Shown: piece by piece, positions 33,801 through 48,800 of the stretch
Position numbering within the stretch: the stretch's first letter is position 1
Layout: each line of letters starts with the position of its first letter
Source: Deroplatys truncata
Lineage: Eukaryota; Arthropoda; Insecta; Mantodea; Mantidae
Assembly (NCBI GenBank): GCA_030765065.1
Contig: CM060975.1
Span: 104,614,094-104,678,093 of the forward strand
Length of the DNA stretch: 64,000 nucleotides
Direction of reading: 5' to 3'
The notes under the pieces: model-generated
Told to the model about the DNA's origin: nothing
The model's input: only the letters and a program-made list of their open reading frames with translations
Database searches by the model: none
Program-made: the position numbers and the translations under genes

Positions 33801-36800
33801 TATCTCGGAAATGGTTGATGCCACAAAAAAGTTATTTGGAATAAATTGTGTGTTTTAAAGAGATCTAGACTTTTTTGCATTGTACATTTCTATCACCTAA
33901 TGTTTATCAGTTAAGTAAGATTATACAAATTTTCTTCCAAATAAAGAAGACCTCATAAGTTATTCCCAGAAAATTCAAGATACACATTTTATTTGTCAGA
34001 TAAATATCTTTAATATATGGTATTTTAATCAAAATCATTAGAGACAATTTTCAGAAAATCAAATCATTCGAAAAATGTTCCATGTAAAGGGTAGCTTGGT
34101 GTGAAAGGAACTTGAAAATCTTTGTATTGCATCTTTGGAAGGTACTGAACTTAAATACCAATTAAGCATTTATCTGACTTTTTGTTTTTGAGTTATGTTG
34201 TTTACAGACACACATATATACAGACCTTTTTCTAAAAATGTTTTTGTATTCAGGGACATCAAAACATGTATTTCCAGTGAAATCTCAGTACCAAATTTTG
34301 GGTGGAATTAATACCTTCTCTACCTACTATGTACTGGTAGAGAGAGAGAGAGAGGGAGAGAGAGAGAGAGGGAGAGAGAGAGAGAGAGTGTGTGTGCGTG
34401 CCTGTGTGTCTGCAAACAGCATATAATGAAAGCTTGATTAAATGCGAAACTTGGTATTAGATTAGCCTCTTCCAAGGATATAACAAACAGATTTTCAACA
34501 AAATCTGTTCACTTCAAACTACACTTTACATGAAAAATGTTTCATTATTTTTTTTATTTTCTCAAATAATGAACTAATGATTTTTATTAAAATGCCATAT
34601 GTTTAAGATATTTCCATGAGAAATAAAATTTAATCTTGAATTTCCTGAGAACAGCATGTAAAGTCCCTTTCATTCCTAAAGACTTTTGTATAATTGATAA
34701 ACCACAAGATATATGGGCAAAATCTTACTATACAAAAAATGTGGATCTCATTAAGACATACAATTTAAGTCAAATAACATTTTTTGCAGCATTAACCCAT
34801 TCCAAGACATTCTTTATAATCGGTTTAAATTTTCAAACACTTTTGCAAGTGGTAAGTCGCTATTTGTATTTTCTCATGACCAAGCAAAGAGCATGGAATT
34901 TCAATGCCATCACATAGCGATCTGCTTTTTAAAAATCTGTCGCTTTAACTTACTGTATCCTTCTTATACATACAATGAATGTGTTAATGTCGAATGAAAG
35001 TTTATTAACTAGAAGCAGACAGAAGAACAAACGTTTGTAAAAAATAGTAAATTGAGAAAGTCATATGAAAGCAACACATCAGATCTCTTTTGCTTACTGC
35101 CATTATGATTTTTACAAAAGTATTACTATTTGCTGTACCTTTGCCAAATGTTTCCTTACGTTCTTAAGGGGTTAGTATTTGTGGAAAAGTCTTACCTTCA
35201 AGCTTCTTAATATGAACCGATTAGATTAATACAATTATTGCCTGAACTCAAATTCTCTGATCAGGAAATACAGCAAAACAGTATTTGAGAATATTGATGC
35301 GGTGCATTTCGTGTTGAGTATGAACACATGTAAATAGCTGCATCAAAAATCACTCGCCCCGAGCCATTGCCTGGCAGGACATTCAACTACATAACGGCGT
35401 ATTTGTGCATCCTACCAGGTTTTGCTTATAAGCCCTGTTTTATATCCTCATGGCTGATTCTGCTACAGTTGCTAAACGAATCCATGTCAGCCATCCTCCT
35501 GATGACCGCATAGTCCAATAGTATCTTTTATAATGTGATAACAGCTGAATACCATGCTCCATCATCCTTCACCGCAGATAAGGTAACGTTCTATTTTATT
35601 TGTTTGTAAACTCCTTTTTGGCCTTCCTTCCATCTCACGCAAGTGACTCTGATCCACCAGTTCGAGCATTTAGTAGTAGCATGTGTCAGAGATGCACGGT
35701 CTCCGGCCACATGTTGGTGCTTAGTCACACCCCTTGCAATCCTCTGAGCTACCTCTTCGTTTATCTGTGACATCTGGTAGAGGGATAGGTTTGTGTTGAG
35801 TGCCTCTTCCCGTTCTCACCCTCTTAATCTCATCCCTTATTCCACCCATTACATCTGGTGTAGTCACCTGATCTTAAGCACCAACCCTCTCCTTCAACTC
35901 CATCCTATCTGATCTATGACATGTGCTGAAGTCACCTATTTTGAGCACCTACCAACCCCTCCAAACTGACCATGACATGTGGTGGAGGCACACAGGCAAA
36001 GATCATGGTGGGGTAGTTACCCTTGTGACCACTGCAGCATCCCCCAAAACCACTGCAACAATATTATTGACAACAGGCAGGACTACACACAAAGTCAATA
36101 AAGGTAGCAATGCAATGTTGTTAAGGAATGTGCTGCGAGTTTTGCTTGGGCTTAGAAGGGTAGCTGTGATCAAAACTGCATATACGAATCATATCCATTC
36201 CGATCTGACTGACATTTTTACTTTCGCTACTACATACAGTCTAGTAAAAAATGTAAAAAGTGTCACTGCTTTTGGTTACTTTTAGTGTTTTCCATTCTTG
36301 AATGTTGGCAGAATTTCATCATTTGTGCTCCACGGCCACCTTAGGTAAGCCATCTTCTAATTGGTTTTAGCTGAAGTCTGATAGGCTAGCATTACCCTAT
36401 GAAGAAAGGTCAGGCCTAGCTGGACAATGAAAGGAGAATCGGTATATGTCACCTGAATGATTTAAACAATATGCCTCCCAAAGATTGTCCATACTAGCCC
36501 CTGAATGAGTCCAATTCTTATTGGTTCAAACCTCTGTAGGACACAGCATTATTGATTGCCAACTTAAACCACAGTTCCTCATATCGGCACTTTTTTTGCA
36601 CACGAATGTATATAGTAGGTAGAAAAGATATTGCATCACGCGCAAAAATGTTATACCAAGATTTCGCCAGAAATACATGTTTTGAGGTCTCTCGAATCCA
36701 AATTATAAAAAGCATTTTATAAAAAAAGGTCCATGTGCATATGTCTGTAAAGAGCATAACTCAAAATAAAAAAGTTGGACAAATATCAAACATGGTATTT

Positions 36801-39800
36801 AAGTTAAGTATCTTCCAAAGATGTGACACAAAGATATTCAAGAATCCCTCTCGTCCCAAATACCCTTTACATGGGACATTTTTCAATTTTTTTTATTTTC
36901 TTAAAGATGGCATGACAAAATGCATATCTTGAATTTCCTGGGAATAGCCTGTAAAGTCCTCATTCAAAAGGAATTTTATATTACTGGTAAACATTAAGCA
37001 ATATGTAAAAACATACTACACAAAAACTGTAGATCTCTTTAAAACACACAATTTATATCAAAACACATTTTTTGGGCATAAGACATTTCCGAGATATTCG
37101 TTGTTAATGGTTTAAGTTGTTCAATACTTAGCCATTCTTTTAATATGCTGTCAATTTTCAGTTGTTGTTTATGATTGCAAGGAAACATTATGGAACTTTA
37201 AAGGCCAGCATATAGCCAGTTCTTAAACATTTGACTATCGCTGTTCCCTTTGTATCAATAATAAAATGTGTAATAAGCTATTTCTGCAAAAGATTTATGT
37301 CAATTAAAACGAAGCAGATAGAAAAATAAGCTTTTGTAAGAATAGTTTGTATACCCGCTATGATATAATAAATGTCAGAGGGTAGAGAAAGTTACGTAAA
37401 CGTAACACATCAGATTTTTATGTTCATGTTTTACTCCAAATAAGTCACCTATCAAGATATCACCAGGATTTTAAGAGTACTTTTGCATCTCGTGAGAAAC
37501 AGAAGAAAAGACATATCTCAGAAATGTATGGCTTAAAATATTAAAAAATGCCAGTGAACAAAGTGAAATATCTCACAAAGTCATTTAGCAGAAGTTGCAA
37601 GAGCTCTAAAAACCCAATAAGAAGGATGATTTCACAAGCTATTCAGAGAAAATTTGAAAACGCAAGATCTACAGTTTGTCACATCAGCATCAAACAATGA
37701 TTTTAGCTATTTTTGAGAAAATACAAAATAATTGAAATTTTTCCATGTAAAGGGAAGTTTGGGAGGAGGTTTTTGCAAAAATCTTTGTTTTACCCTTAAA
37801 AGATGCTGGAGTTAAATTTATAATATTGCTCCGGCTGTTCATTTTTATTCTTTCTCCCTCTTTGAGTTCAGGGGATCTCAGAAAATGTACTTCTGATGAA
37901 ATTTTAATTCCAATGTTTTGGGTATAATACAATATTTCCTCCACCCTAGTAGTACAAAAAATAAAACCTCTTATACATTCATACAGCTTTCTCTACTGAT
38001 TATTATTTACTTTCAAGCTATTCTACATATTATTCATAAAAAGGCTTTGTTTTTCTATTTCTTGCCAAACATTAAAAATGCAGGCCAAAATGGCTTCAGC
38101 AAAGATTTTATTGAACACAGGAGCAGGAAAGGGATTAGTACAGTAAAATGTTTAAAAAACTCTTTAAAAAAATGCAGACTTAAAATATTTGGGAAAAACA
38201 GCAGCAAATATCTCTGAAACACTTAATGCCACAAAATTACATATGTTAATGAGTTCTACATTTTTTCAGTAGTAAGTATTTGTGAGCAGGCGAGCTGGCG
38301 TTACAGAACATTTACAACTTGCATTCAGGAGGTCTCTAGTTCAAACCCCTGGGGCCAAACAATCTGAGGGTATTTTACAGTTTTCCTTGGTCGTTGGCGA
38401 ATAACGGGTTGGATAGTTTGATCTGCAAAGTTTCCTACCATCCCTTTCATCACTACATCTTCTTCTTCTTCTTCTTCTTCTTCTTCTTCTTCTTCTTCTT
38501 CTTCTTCTTCTTCTTCTTCTTCTTCTTCTTCACCACCATACCAGGCATATGGATATGCCTGGATATGCTGTGATCCAGAGTTTGCTTGTTTCTGCTGACC
38601 AAAGGCATTGACTCGTACAACCCTGGGGGTGTAAAACCTACAAAGATGAGGGTATTCATCGAAGAGGAAGAAAAAGCATTTGTCTCTTATGGTTTCCCCA
38701 TTGTGTAAAATCATACAATATTCAATGAACATGAAGAGAGGCCTTCAATGAGTTATTTATAGAAAATTCAAGAGTTGCATATTTTTCATGTCAGTAAATC
38801 TCAGACTATACATATTGTAATCCAAAGTTCTCAAGCACATTCTTACAAATGAAAAACTTTGTGGCCTTGGTTCAGGACTTGAAACTGTCACAGGCTAAAG
38901 CAGCATTGCTTGGATCACATCTTTAACATTGGATCATCTTAGAGAAAATATCCAGGTGATAAATTTTGCACTCGTTATGAGTAGTTGGTGCCATACTTGT
39001 AAATGATCATCTTGTGATTTGCTGTGAAAGGGATGGCCTGATGCACGTCAAGCATTACAATCCACAAGATTGACAATCATTCATTAACCCAGCAAAACTT
39101 AACCTCATGGTAGTGTTATTGCATATTGGAAAGCACCTCCCATTCATTTTTACTTTTCCTACTATGCATAGTAAATAGAGGAAGTATTGCATTCCACCCA
39201 AAAATATGATACCAAAATTTCACCAGAAATACGTGTTTTGCAGTGCCCTGAATCCAAATAAAGCATTTGTGGAAACATGTCTGCATGTGTGTGTCTGTGA
39301 ACAGCGTAACTCAAAAACAAAAAGTCAGATAAATACCAAACTTGGTATTTGAGTTTAGTATCTTCCAAGGATGCGACACCAGGATTTTCAAGAAAATTCC
39401 CCACCCCAGACTAACCTTTACATGGAACATTTATCGAAAATTTTGATTTTCTCAAAAATGGCTTTAACGATTTTGATTAAAATATCATGTTTACAATATT
39501 TTTATGGCAAATGAAATGTACATCCTGAATTTTCTGGGAATATCCCCAAAAGTCCTCTTCATTCTGAATGACTTTCACAGAACTGGTAAACCGTAAGAGA
39601 TAGACAAAATTTTACTGCTTAAAAAAGGTAGATCTCATCAAAACACACAAGTTATGTCACATACAATTTTTTTTTTGTCGACTGACCCATTTCCGAGATA
39701 TTCCTTGTTAGTTGTTTCAGTTTTCTAATACTTTACTTTTTCCCAAATGGGAATTTGTTATTTTTTAATTTTTTTTTTTATGTCCTGGACATGCAGACAG

Positions 39801-42800
39801 AAAGGGAATGCTCCACATTGCAGCCATATCTTTAAAAATTTACCTATCGCTTAAAGCCTTCCACATTCCCCTTGAACCTACAAGAAAATTAGCAATAAAC
39901 AAATGTTTATCTCAATATGAAGTAGATGCAGAATAAGCATTTGTAAAAATAGTTTGTATAAGAGTAGAGAAAGTCATGTGAGTGCAACACATCAGATTTT
40001 TAGAAAAGGGCTGTGTGCGCGCGCGCGTGCATGTGCGTGTGTGTCTGAGCAGCATAACTCAAAAATGAAAAATCAGTTCAACATTCAAATTTAAGTTTTA
40101 AGTTCAGTACCTTCCGTCAGGTGAAGATTTTTAACAAAATAACCCCCTCCACGCCAGATTACCCTTTACATGGAACATTTTTCGAAAATTTGAATTTTCT
40201 AAAAATTGGCTCTAATGATTTTGATTAAAATACCATATATTAAAGCTATTTAGATGACAAATAAAATGTATATCTTTAATTTTCTGCGAATATTCTAGAA
40301 GCCCATTTCATTTGGAAGAAATTTTGTATAGTCTTAAGTAACTGGTAAATGTTAAGTGACAGGCGAAAACATACTACACAGAAAATGTAGATCTCTTTAA
40401 AGTGCACAGTTTATTTAAAATAAGTTTGTTTGTTTTTTTTTTTCTTTCTTTTTTTGTGACATAAACCATTTCCGAGATATCCATTATTAAAGGTTTGAAT
40501 AGTTCATTCTCTTTCAACATTCAGTTGTTTCTTGTGATCGCATGGAAACAGTATGGAATTTTAAAGCCAGCATATAGCGTCCAGTTCTTAAAACATTTGA
40601 CTATGTATCTATAACGGAATGTGGAATGTAGCTGTTTCTGCAAAGCTTTATTTGGATTAAAATATAGTAAATAGAAAAATAAGCTTGAATAAGAATAATT
40701 TGTGTACCCACTAATAAAGACAGAGGGTAGAGAAAGTCATGTGAATGTATCGCATCAGATTTGTTTTAATCTGTTCCCTATAAGAAAGAAACATAGCTCA
40801 AGCTGAAGTTTCTGTTGGGCTGCCTGCAACTATGTTTGGCATCTCTTCCGTCACAAAACTTCATAACTTAAAAGGTGTTAGGTCATTATAGTTTGTGTAG
40901 TACAATTTGTACGAGGGTCTCACTAAAACTTTTGAGAATGGGCACCAATGAGCAATGATAAGCCAAAGCAACTTTTCCTAACTTCAGATTGAAGTTCAGA
41001 TAGCAACATGTGCAAGTCTGGGTGCGCTGCAACAATGTGCACGTCAGCACCGTGTGTGTATGTATAGCAGGTGTTGTTACACCATACACTAGAATAGATC
41101 TCAAGCGACAGCATTTCCGTGATTTTCTATGACTTCAGTTTAGAGAAGAGAGAATGCCTTGAAAGACTGCATCATGCATTTGGGGATCTTGCCCTTCGCA
41201 ATCCACCATTTATCATTGGTTTGCAGAGTTTAGAAGAAAAGGGATACCCTCGAAGATGAAGACCAAACAAACAGACAGCTACAGCAACAATGAATGAAAA
41301 TGTGGTGAAAGCAGAGTGCAATGATCTTGCAAAAAGATCATCGTTGCTCATATCGTTAGATTCAAGGAGCCCTACATATTGGATCGGCAGCAGTGAAAAC
41401 AATCCTGAAAGAAAAACTTAACGTCAGGAAGCTCTGCAGTCACTGGATCCCCCACCACCTCACATATGAGTAGAAACTAGCATATGTGCCAAGAAATGAT
41501 TGAAAAATTTAATGGAGGAAGATCCAAAAAATATTTAACATTGCAACAGGTGAAGAAAGCTGGATTTACCAGTATGATCCAGAAACTAAACGACAGTCAT
41601 CAGTCTGGATCTTCCCAGGGGTAGACCCCCGTACAAAGCTGAAGCAAACGAGAAGTGTTGGCAAGCAGATGATCTGTTCCTTCTTCTCAGCAAGTGGCAA
41701 CATTGTGACGCTTACGCTTGAGGGACTGTCACTGGCAGATGGTACACCACAAAATGTCTGCCACAAATGTTCAAAGAACTGAGAAAAAAGCATTCCTAAG
41801 ACTGGTCTGTGTGGAATTTTGTTGCACCATGATAAAGCCTCTGCCCACGCTGACAAGAAACAACCCAATTTCTGCAGGAGTCAGATATTTGTCCCATCCT
41901 CCCTACATTCCCAAAATGAAAGAAAAAGTTTGAGGTCAGCGATTTGAGACACCTGAAGCCGCAGTAGCTGCTTATGAAGAATGTGTTTGCACTCTCTCCA
42001 AAGAAGAATGGCGTTCAGCATTTAAAAAATGGTTTGAAAGGATGAGATGGTGTATAGAATGCAATGGATAATATTTTGAAAAGATGCAATGATCAGATCT
42101 AGATTTTTAATATTTTATTGCGTCCATTCTCAAAACTTTGCAGTGACCCTAAGAATTAACTGCTTGAAAGAAATAGTGCCTCTGATGTGAGGAAGAAGGA
42201 ATTGTAATTACTTAAGGTTTCTTATGCCTTCTTATCACTTTTTTCATGCCAAAAGGAAATTGAATAGTGAAAGCAAGTAATATCTATATATTTCAATCAA
42301 TGTGCAATTATTTTAGTTGACAAATCTTTATGCATTAATAATGTTTAATTAACTACAAGTTAATGACAGTCATTCACTATGTAATTTATCCTTATGAACT
42401 TCCTTTTCAATTCAGCTTTTAAGGAAATTAGGGAACTAAGATTCAATCCTCTGGGCAGTAAAACAAATCAACATAAACTTAACATTACAGGGTGTATATG
42501 AATTGGTTTCAGATAACAGGTATTATATAAAAAATTACGGAGTAAAGGAAGCAAGAGCAAAGTTTAGATGCTTGCCTAAATCTTGAGATTAATGATGATG
42601 CATACAGTTGAATTATTAACGAATATGTTAAAGGAAGTAAACACTCGCTATTTTCATGGATTATGCTAATACAGTTAGGTTGGCAGTTTTCTCTGCATAT
42701 GCACAATATAAACAAAATGGAGTATACTGTTGACATATCACTATGAACGTACTGTACAACAAAGTGTCTTAAAAAGGATCTGTGGATGGGTTATAGGCTG

Positions 42801-45800
42801 TTTAAATGTTTTATGTCCTCTTAAAGGCACTGTTACATAGTGTCATTCTCCATGGGGTACCATGTTAGCCTCTAGTTCCCGAAGTCACAGGTTCAAACCC
42901 GGCAGAGGGCGATGGATTCTTGCCACATTAAAATCCTTAGCATGGCTTCCTTCAGAAGGGAAGTAAAGCCGGTGGTTCCATGTCATAGATTTACGGCACA
43001 TAAAATACCTCAAGCCTAATAGAGGCCTCTGAGCAAAATTTCCGGTCTTTCATGCCCAATATAGAATGGGACACTAAGAACCATAGTAGTTAAAGAGCAT
43101 CCATAAATAAATCTCAATTTTTGTTACATGGATTTTTGTTTCTTAAATCAATATTTTTACTTTCTCTACTACACATAGTAAGTAGGGGAAGTATTGCATT
43201 CCACCCAAAAATTTAATACCAAGATTTTATCAGAAATACATGTTTTGAGGCCCCCTGAGTAAAGAAAAATCCCTTTTAGAAAAAGGTCCATGCGTGCATG
43301 TGTGTCCGTGAACAGTATAACTCAAAAATGAAAGTCAGATAAATACCAAACTGGTATTTAGGTTCAGTATCTTTCAAAGATGCAACACAGATTTTCAAGA
43401 AAATCCCCCCCATACGACTACTCATTACATTGAACATTTTTCAAAAACTCTGGTTTTCTCAAAAATGACTAACAATATTGATTAAAATATCATTACATTT
43501 AAGATATTTTCATCACAAAATGTTTATCTTGAATTTTCTGGGAATGTCCCCAAAAGTCCTTTCCTTTCTGAATGACTTTTATATTTACGGTTTTAACTGG
43601 TAAATCGTAAGAGATAAGACAAAATTTTTCTACACCAAAAATGTAGAACTCGTTAGGTCACACAATTGTGTCACAGTTGTTTTTTTTTTTTTTTTTGTGG
43701 AGTGGACTTTTTCTAAGATATTCCTTGTTATTTGCTTGAATTTTCCAATACCTATACTTTTTCTCAAATGGGAATTCGTTATTCATTTTTTTTGCCTTGG
43801 TAATGCAAAGAGAATGGAATGCTCCACAGAGCAACCAGCTCTTAAAAGATTTGATTATCGCTTAAAGCCTACCATATTCCCCTTGCACCTACAAGAAAAT
43901 TAGCAATAAGATAGTTTCTGCAAATGTTTATCTTGATTAACATGAAGTAGATGGAGAATAAGCGTTCGTAAACATAGTTTGTACAAGAGTAGAGAAAGTC
44001 ATGCGAGTGTTACACATCAGAATTTTTAGTATCTTAATATTAAGTAGTGATGGAGCCGTTACCTTTTCATCACTATATGGTATTTTTATAAGTTTAACAT
44101 AATTACACAGAAAACATTTACATTCCTCCATTTTGAATTCTTTCCTATCTATGTCAATTTTGTATATTGTTGTTAGCATTATTAGTATTACATTTTATTG
44201 CCTATAATGTTAAATGTTTATAGGACTCAGTAATAGGACTTCCACTAATTACTGCTCAGCATTTCATTCAACCTCTTGAAAACAGTTTCAATAATCTGCA
44301 TTTCTAACAATGCTTGCCATCTCTGTAGAGCAGATGGATTATGGTATGTGATAATAAAGTTCAAGACTGTACCACAGCTATGTCCAATATCAATAAATTG
44401 CATTGGAACCTATCTGTCTATATTCCTGATGGGTACATAAACACTATTCATAAAAGTAGACAATTACAAACATGTGGATTCTAGACTGAAAAGTTCTCTT
44501 CAAACCCATTAATCTGAACTACTGTCAATGTATTAAAATGATATCTGTGGGTATGCACTGAGAAGTAATTGCAAATTCCAATGCTCCAAGGACTATAGTT
44601 CATTGATGCATATGAAATATCAATCTGAGGACTCCATACATTTTTGTTTACTTTGTCTGTTGCTTGGTGTCTGTAGCATGGTTTATCTGATGTAGCATTT
44701 TATCTTTTAGCTATTCTGTATGAAAATGTGCTGTAAACTATGTCAACATTAATTAAAAGCACACTGCATAATTAGATGTTACAAAGCTACTGAGTTGCTG
44801 CATAATTTAAGTCAATATAACAGTGGAGTTTATGGCAGCTAGTTTTGAGGGACTGTGGAACTATGATTGGGGTTATGTAATTGTTTTTAGAGTTGCAAAT
44901 TGAGAATTATTAGCTGCTACTGCTGGATTTCATTTATTGAGCATTTCAGGATTAACATTCACCTGTTTTATTTTTGGTTTTATTGTGCATTAGATAACAA
45001 ACAGTACTACACTAATGATCATGCAAGTATAATTAACCATACGAAAATATGGGAGAAGAAAGGCACATGATCTATCTTGTGCAGTATCATCTCAACTGCA
45101 AAATCAACAGAGATGTGTATGAGTCATTCTTCAAAAAATCTGATGCATTACACTCTCATGACTTTCTCTACTCTTGTACAAACTATTTTTACAAATGCTT
45201 ATTCTCCTTATGCTTCATGTTAATCGATATATCAAGATGTTAAACTTATTGCTAATTTTCTTGTAGATGCAAGGGGAATTGGTAGGCTTTAAGCGATAGT
45301 CAAATATTTTAAGAGCTGGTTGCTATGTGGAGTATTTCATTCTCTTTGCATTACCAAGGCAAAAAAAAAAATGAATAACGAATTCCCATTTGAGAAAAAG
45401 TATAAGTATTGGAAAATTTAAGGGAATAACAAGCAATATCTCGAAAATGGTTCACTCAACAAAACAAATGTATATGACATAAATTCTGTATTTTAACGCG
45501 ATCTACATTTTTTGTGTAATAAAATTTTGTCTATCTCTTATGGTTTACCAGTTATGTAAAAGTCGTTCACAATGAACAATACTTTTGGAGACATTCCCAG
45601 AAAATTCATGATATACATTTTATTTGTCATGAAAGTATCTTAAATATATGATATTTTAATCAAAATTGTTAGAGCCATTTTTGAGAAAATTAAAATATTC
45701 GAAAAATGTTCCATGTAAACGGTAATCTGGGGTGGAAAGAATTTCTTGAAAACCTTCGTGTCGCATCTCTAGAAGATACAGAACCTAAATACCAAGTTTG

Positions 45801-48800
45801 GCGTTTATCCGACTGTTCGTTTCTGAGTTATGGTGTTCTCTCTCCCTCTCACACATGCACGCACACACACTCATTCTCTAAGCAGAGTAAGACTAAAGTA
45901 CTCACCCTATTCGCTAACTGATACTTTACATCAAATAATGACTACAAAATGGTAGAATCATAGAAATGAGGAAATTGTAACAGAGTGTAGGTTCTGTTGG
46001 AATTAGATTAAATTTAGTACTACAAATGACTTTTTCAAATTTTATTTTGATATGAAGAGATTATTGACACTAAAGGCAACAATAAAGCAACCGCTTTCCA
46101 GAAACAATGAAAACAATAGCCCAAGCAATTATCAAAATTTATACAGGGCACGATTATTCAACAATGGTTGACCAGTACCCAACTGTATCTGAAGTTTCAA
46201 CAACAGATAAGTCACCAATATCTGGGAAGGTGAATTTACTTGATGATCTCATGAATTTCATTGTGTACTCTTGACAGGCATCCTCAGGGAGTACCAGTGC
46301 TGTATAATGTTTCACGTGTTTTTCGCCAGCAAATTTTACATAGTTTTTGGAGAAATCCATGTGTATGAACATTTCATCGCATGTTAAGTTTTACTTTATG
46401 ACAGAAACAGTAGCCTGTTGGTGTTTTACATTGCAAACATGCTTCAAAAATTTATCAAGATACCTTTTCAAGTGTGGAAAGACTTCTGCCTTTGTTGACT
46501 TAACTTCCTCTTTTATAGTCTTTTGACATGCCTTCTCTTTCCCTTTCACTGCCATGTTGATCTTTCTCGTCACCCATTGCTCATAACTTATAGAGTTCAT
46601 CTCCATTAAATGAATCTTGAAAAGTGATTTCTCTTTGCAAGAATTGCAAATTCCCATCAAGCACCCTTCCTTGAAATGTTCATTCGTGCAGCTAATTCAT
46701 ATGGAGTATGTTCTTTAATTACTTTATTCTGGTACAATTTTCTAGTAATGAGAGCCATGCTTTTATGAACTGACAACAAACACGTGTTTCTAACTGTAAC
46801 TTTAGGTGCTTATTCAAAATGGATGCAAATTGCAAACTTAATAACTTAATTTAATATACGTATTTTCAGAAATAAATTTGTTATGAAGGTTAATAGGCAA
46901 GTCATTAAGCAACCTTTTCTGCTTCTTGGACTTCTTGAAGGTGACTGTGTCTCTGCCTGGATACAATCTGCTATTTTCACCCTCTCCTAAACAGGCTGCG
47001 ACATATTGGCTTGCTACTGCCAAGTCTCCATGCACTCTCGTTTTATTTACACTTCCTTTTACCTCACCTCGAAGCATTTTTTATGATAACATGTTACCAA
47101 TCTGAAATAGGAGCCTATACTTCTTAAGTACCTTACCAGTTAAACTGCATAACTTGTTTAGATTTTGCTAGAGTTTTGAAATTATCTTTTAACTGCTTGC
47201 TATAACTTAAGAGCAGTTTCTTTTTTACCTCGTGTGCTAAGTGCTGACCTCTTATGAGTTCTGTTAAATTTTTTGTAGATGAATCTTTATTGACTTCTTG
47301 CACCCTGTATACCCCTTTTTGAACATATTAACTCTTTTCTCAAATACCTTCAGTTTGTTTTGTTTTATTAATTTTATTTATGAAATAAGTTCTGTTTCTT
47401 AGTCTCTTTTTCCCAAAGATTTGCCTGCTGTTGTTTCTAACCTCACTACTTCCACTTGGTTCAGGTTAGGGACCGAGTAGTGGTGTACTTCCCTCTAAAG
47501 TTTTGTTAATTTTCTCACCCCCCCCCTTTCTTTTTTACTTTTTCTACTATGTATAGTAAGTAGGGGAAAGTATTGTATTCCACCCAAAAATTTGATATCA
47601 AGATTTCACCGCAAATACATGTTTTGAGGTGCTCTGAATCCAAAACAAGCCTTCTTGGAAACATGTCCATGAGTGTGTCTGTGAACAGCATAACTCAAAA
47701 ACAAAAAGCCGGATAAATATCAAACTAGGTATTTAGGTTTAATATCTTCCAAAGATGCAGCACAAACATTTTCAACTAAACCCCCACTCCAAACTAGCCT
47801 TTACATGGAACATTTTTCAAAATTTTTGACTTTCTAAAAAATGGCTCTAAAGATTTCTATTAAACACCATGTGTTAAAGATATTTACATGACAAATAAAA
47901 TGTTTATCTTCAATTTTCGGGGAATATCCCTATGAAGTCCTCTTCATTTGAAGGGAATTTTGTATAATCTTGTATAACTGGTAAACGTTAAGCAATAGAC
48001 AAAAACGTACTACACAAAAAATTTAAATCTCTTTAAAAATAAGGTGTTTTTTTTGGTTTTTTTTTGGGGGGGGGCCTAAGACATTTCTGAGATATCTATT
48101 ATTAAAGATTCAAATTGTTCATTTTTTGGCCATTCTCTTAAAAGTCCTTTCAATATTCAGTTGTTTTTCGCAATTGCATGGAAACAGCATATAACATCCA
48201 TTTCTTAAACATTTAAGTATCACTGTTCGCTTTGTATCTGCAACAAAATGTGTAATGTAGCTATTTCTGCAAAGGATTATTTGGATCAAAATGTAGTAGA
48301 TAGAAAAATAAGCTTGAGTAAGAATAATTTGTGTACTTACTAATAAATGATAGAGGGCAGAGAAAGTCATGTGAATGTATCACATTAGATAGCTCTTGCT
48401 GCCAATCTTTTCTGATATTTCTCTGCTATTGTTGGGTCATGTCCCTTATAAGCTTTATTTTTCCTGATACCTTCTACATCATATCGCTCCCTTTCCTTTG
48501 TCTTGGCTTTGTCATATCTATTTGAATCATTCTTTATTGCATGTCTTAGTTTTTGTATGGATTGTTTTTTCCTTTCATTTGAAGCTTTCTGTTTTTGGAC
48601 ATTTTTTTTTTGGTGTGTGTTAATGTGAAATAACATTTTAGTAAATTTTAATTTTAGTAAAATAGTTTATTTATGATAAATTATGCATAAACTTCCTTTT
48701 TAATGAGTGGAATCACAAATAATAAAATGCGCTTTTTATGTATATTCTAGAACTTTTTTCCATAGCATTGTGTAGGCCTATAATAATTTTAAAACACAAA

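Noticed and set aside
35591..36285. ORFs of 60 and 120 residues as host exons
   Set aside because: No domain resemblance or splice agreement; they lie in a degenerate tandem block inside an intron of the opposite-strand gene.
38325..38732. 135-residue minus ORF with a long poly-Glu run and a poly-Lys ORF in another frame
   Set aside because: Both are translations of the (TTC)n microsatellite in SINE-B; flanking codons are SINE sequence.
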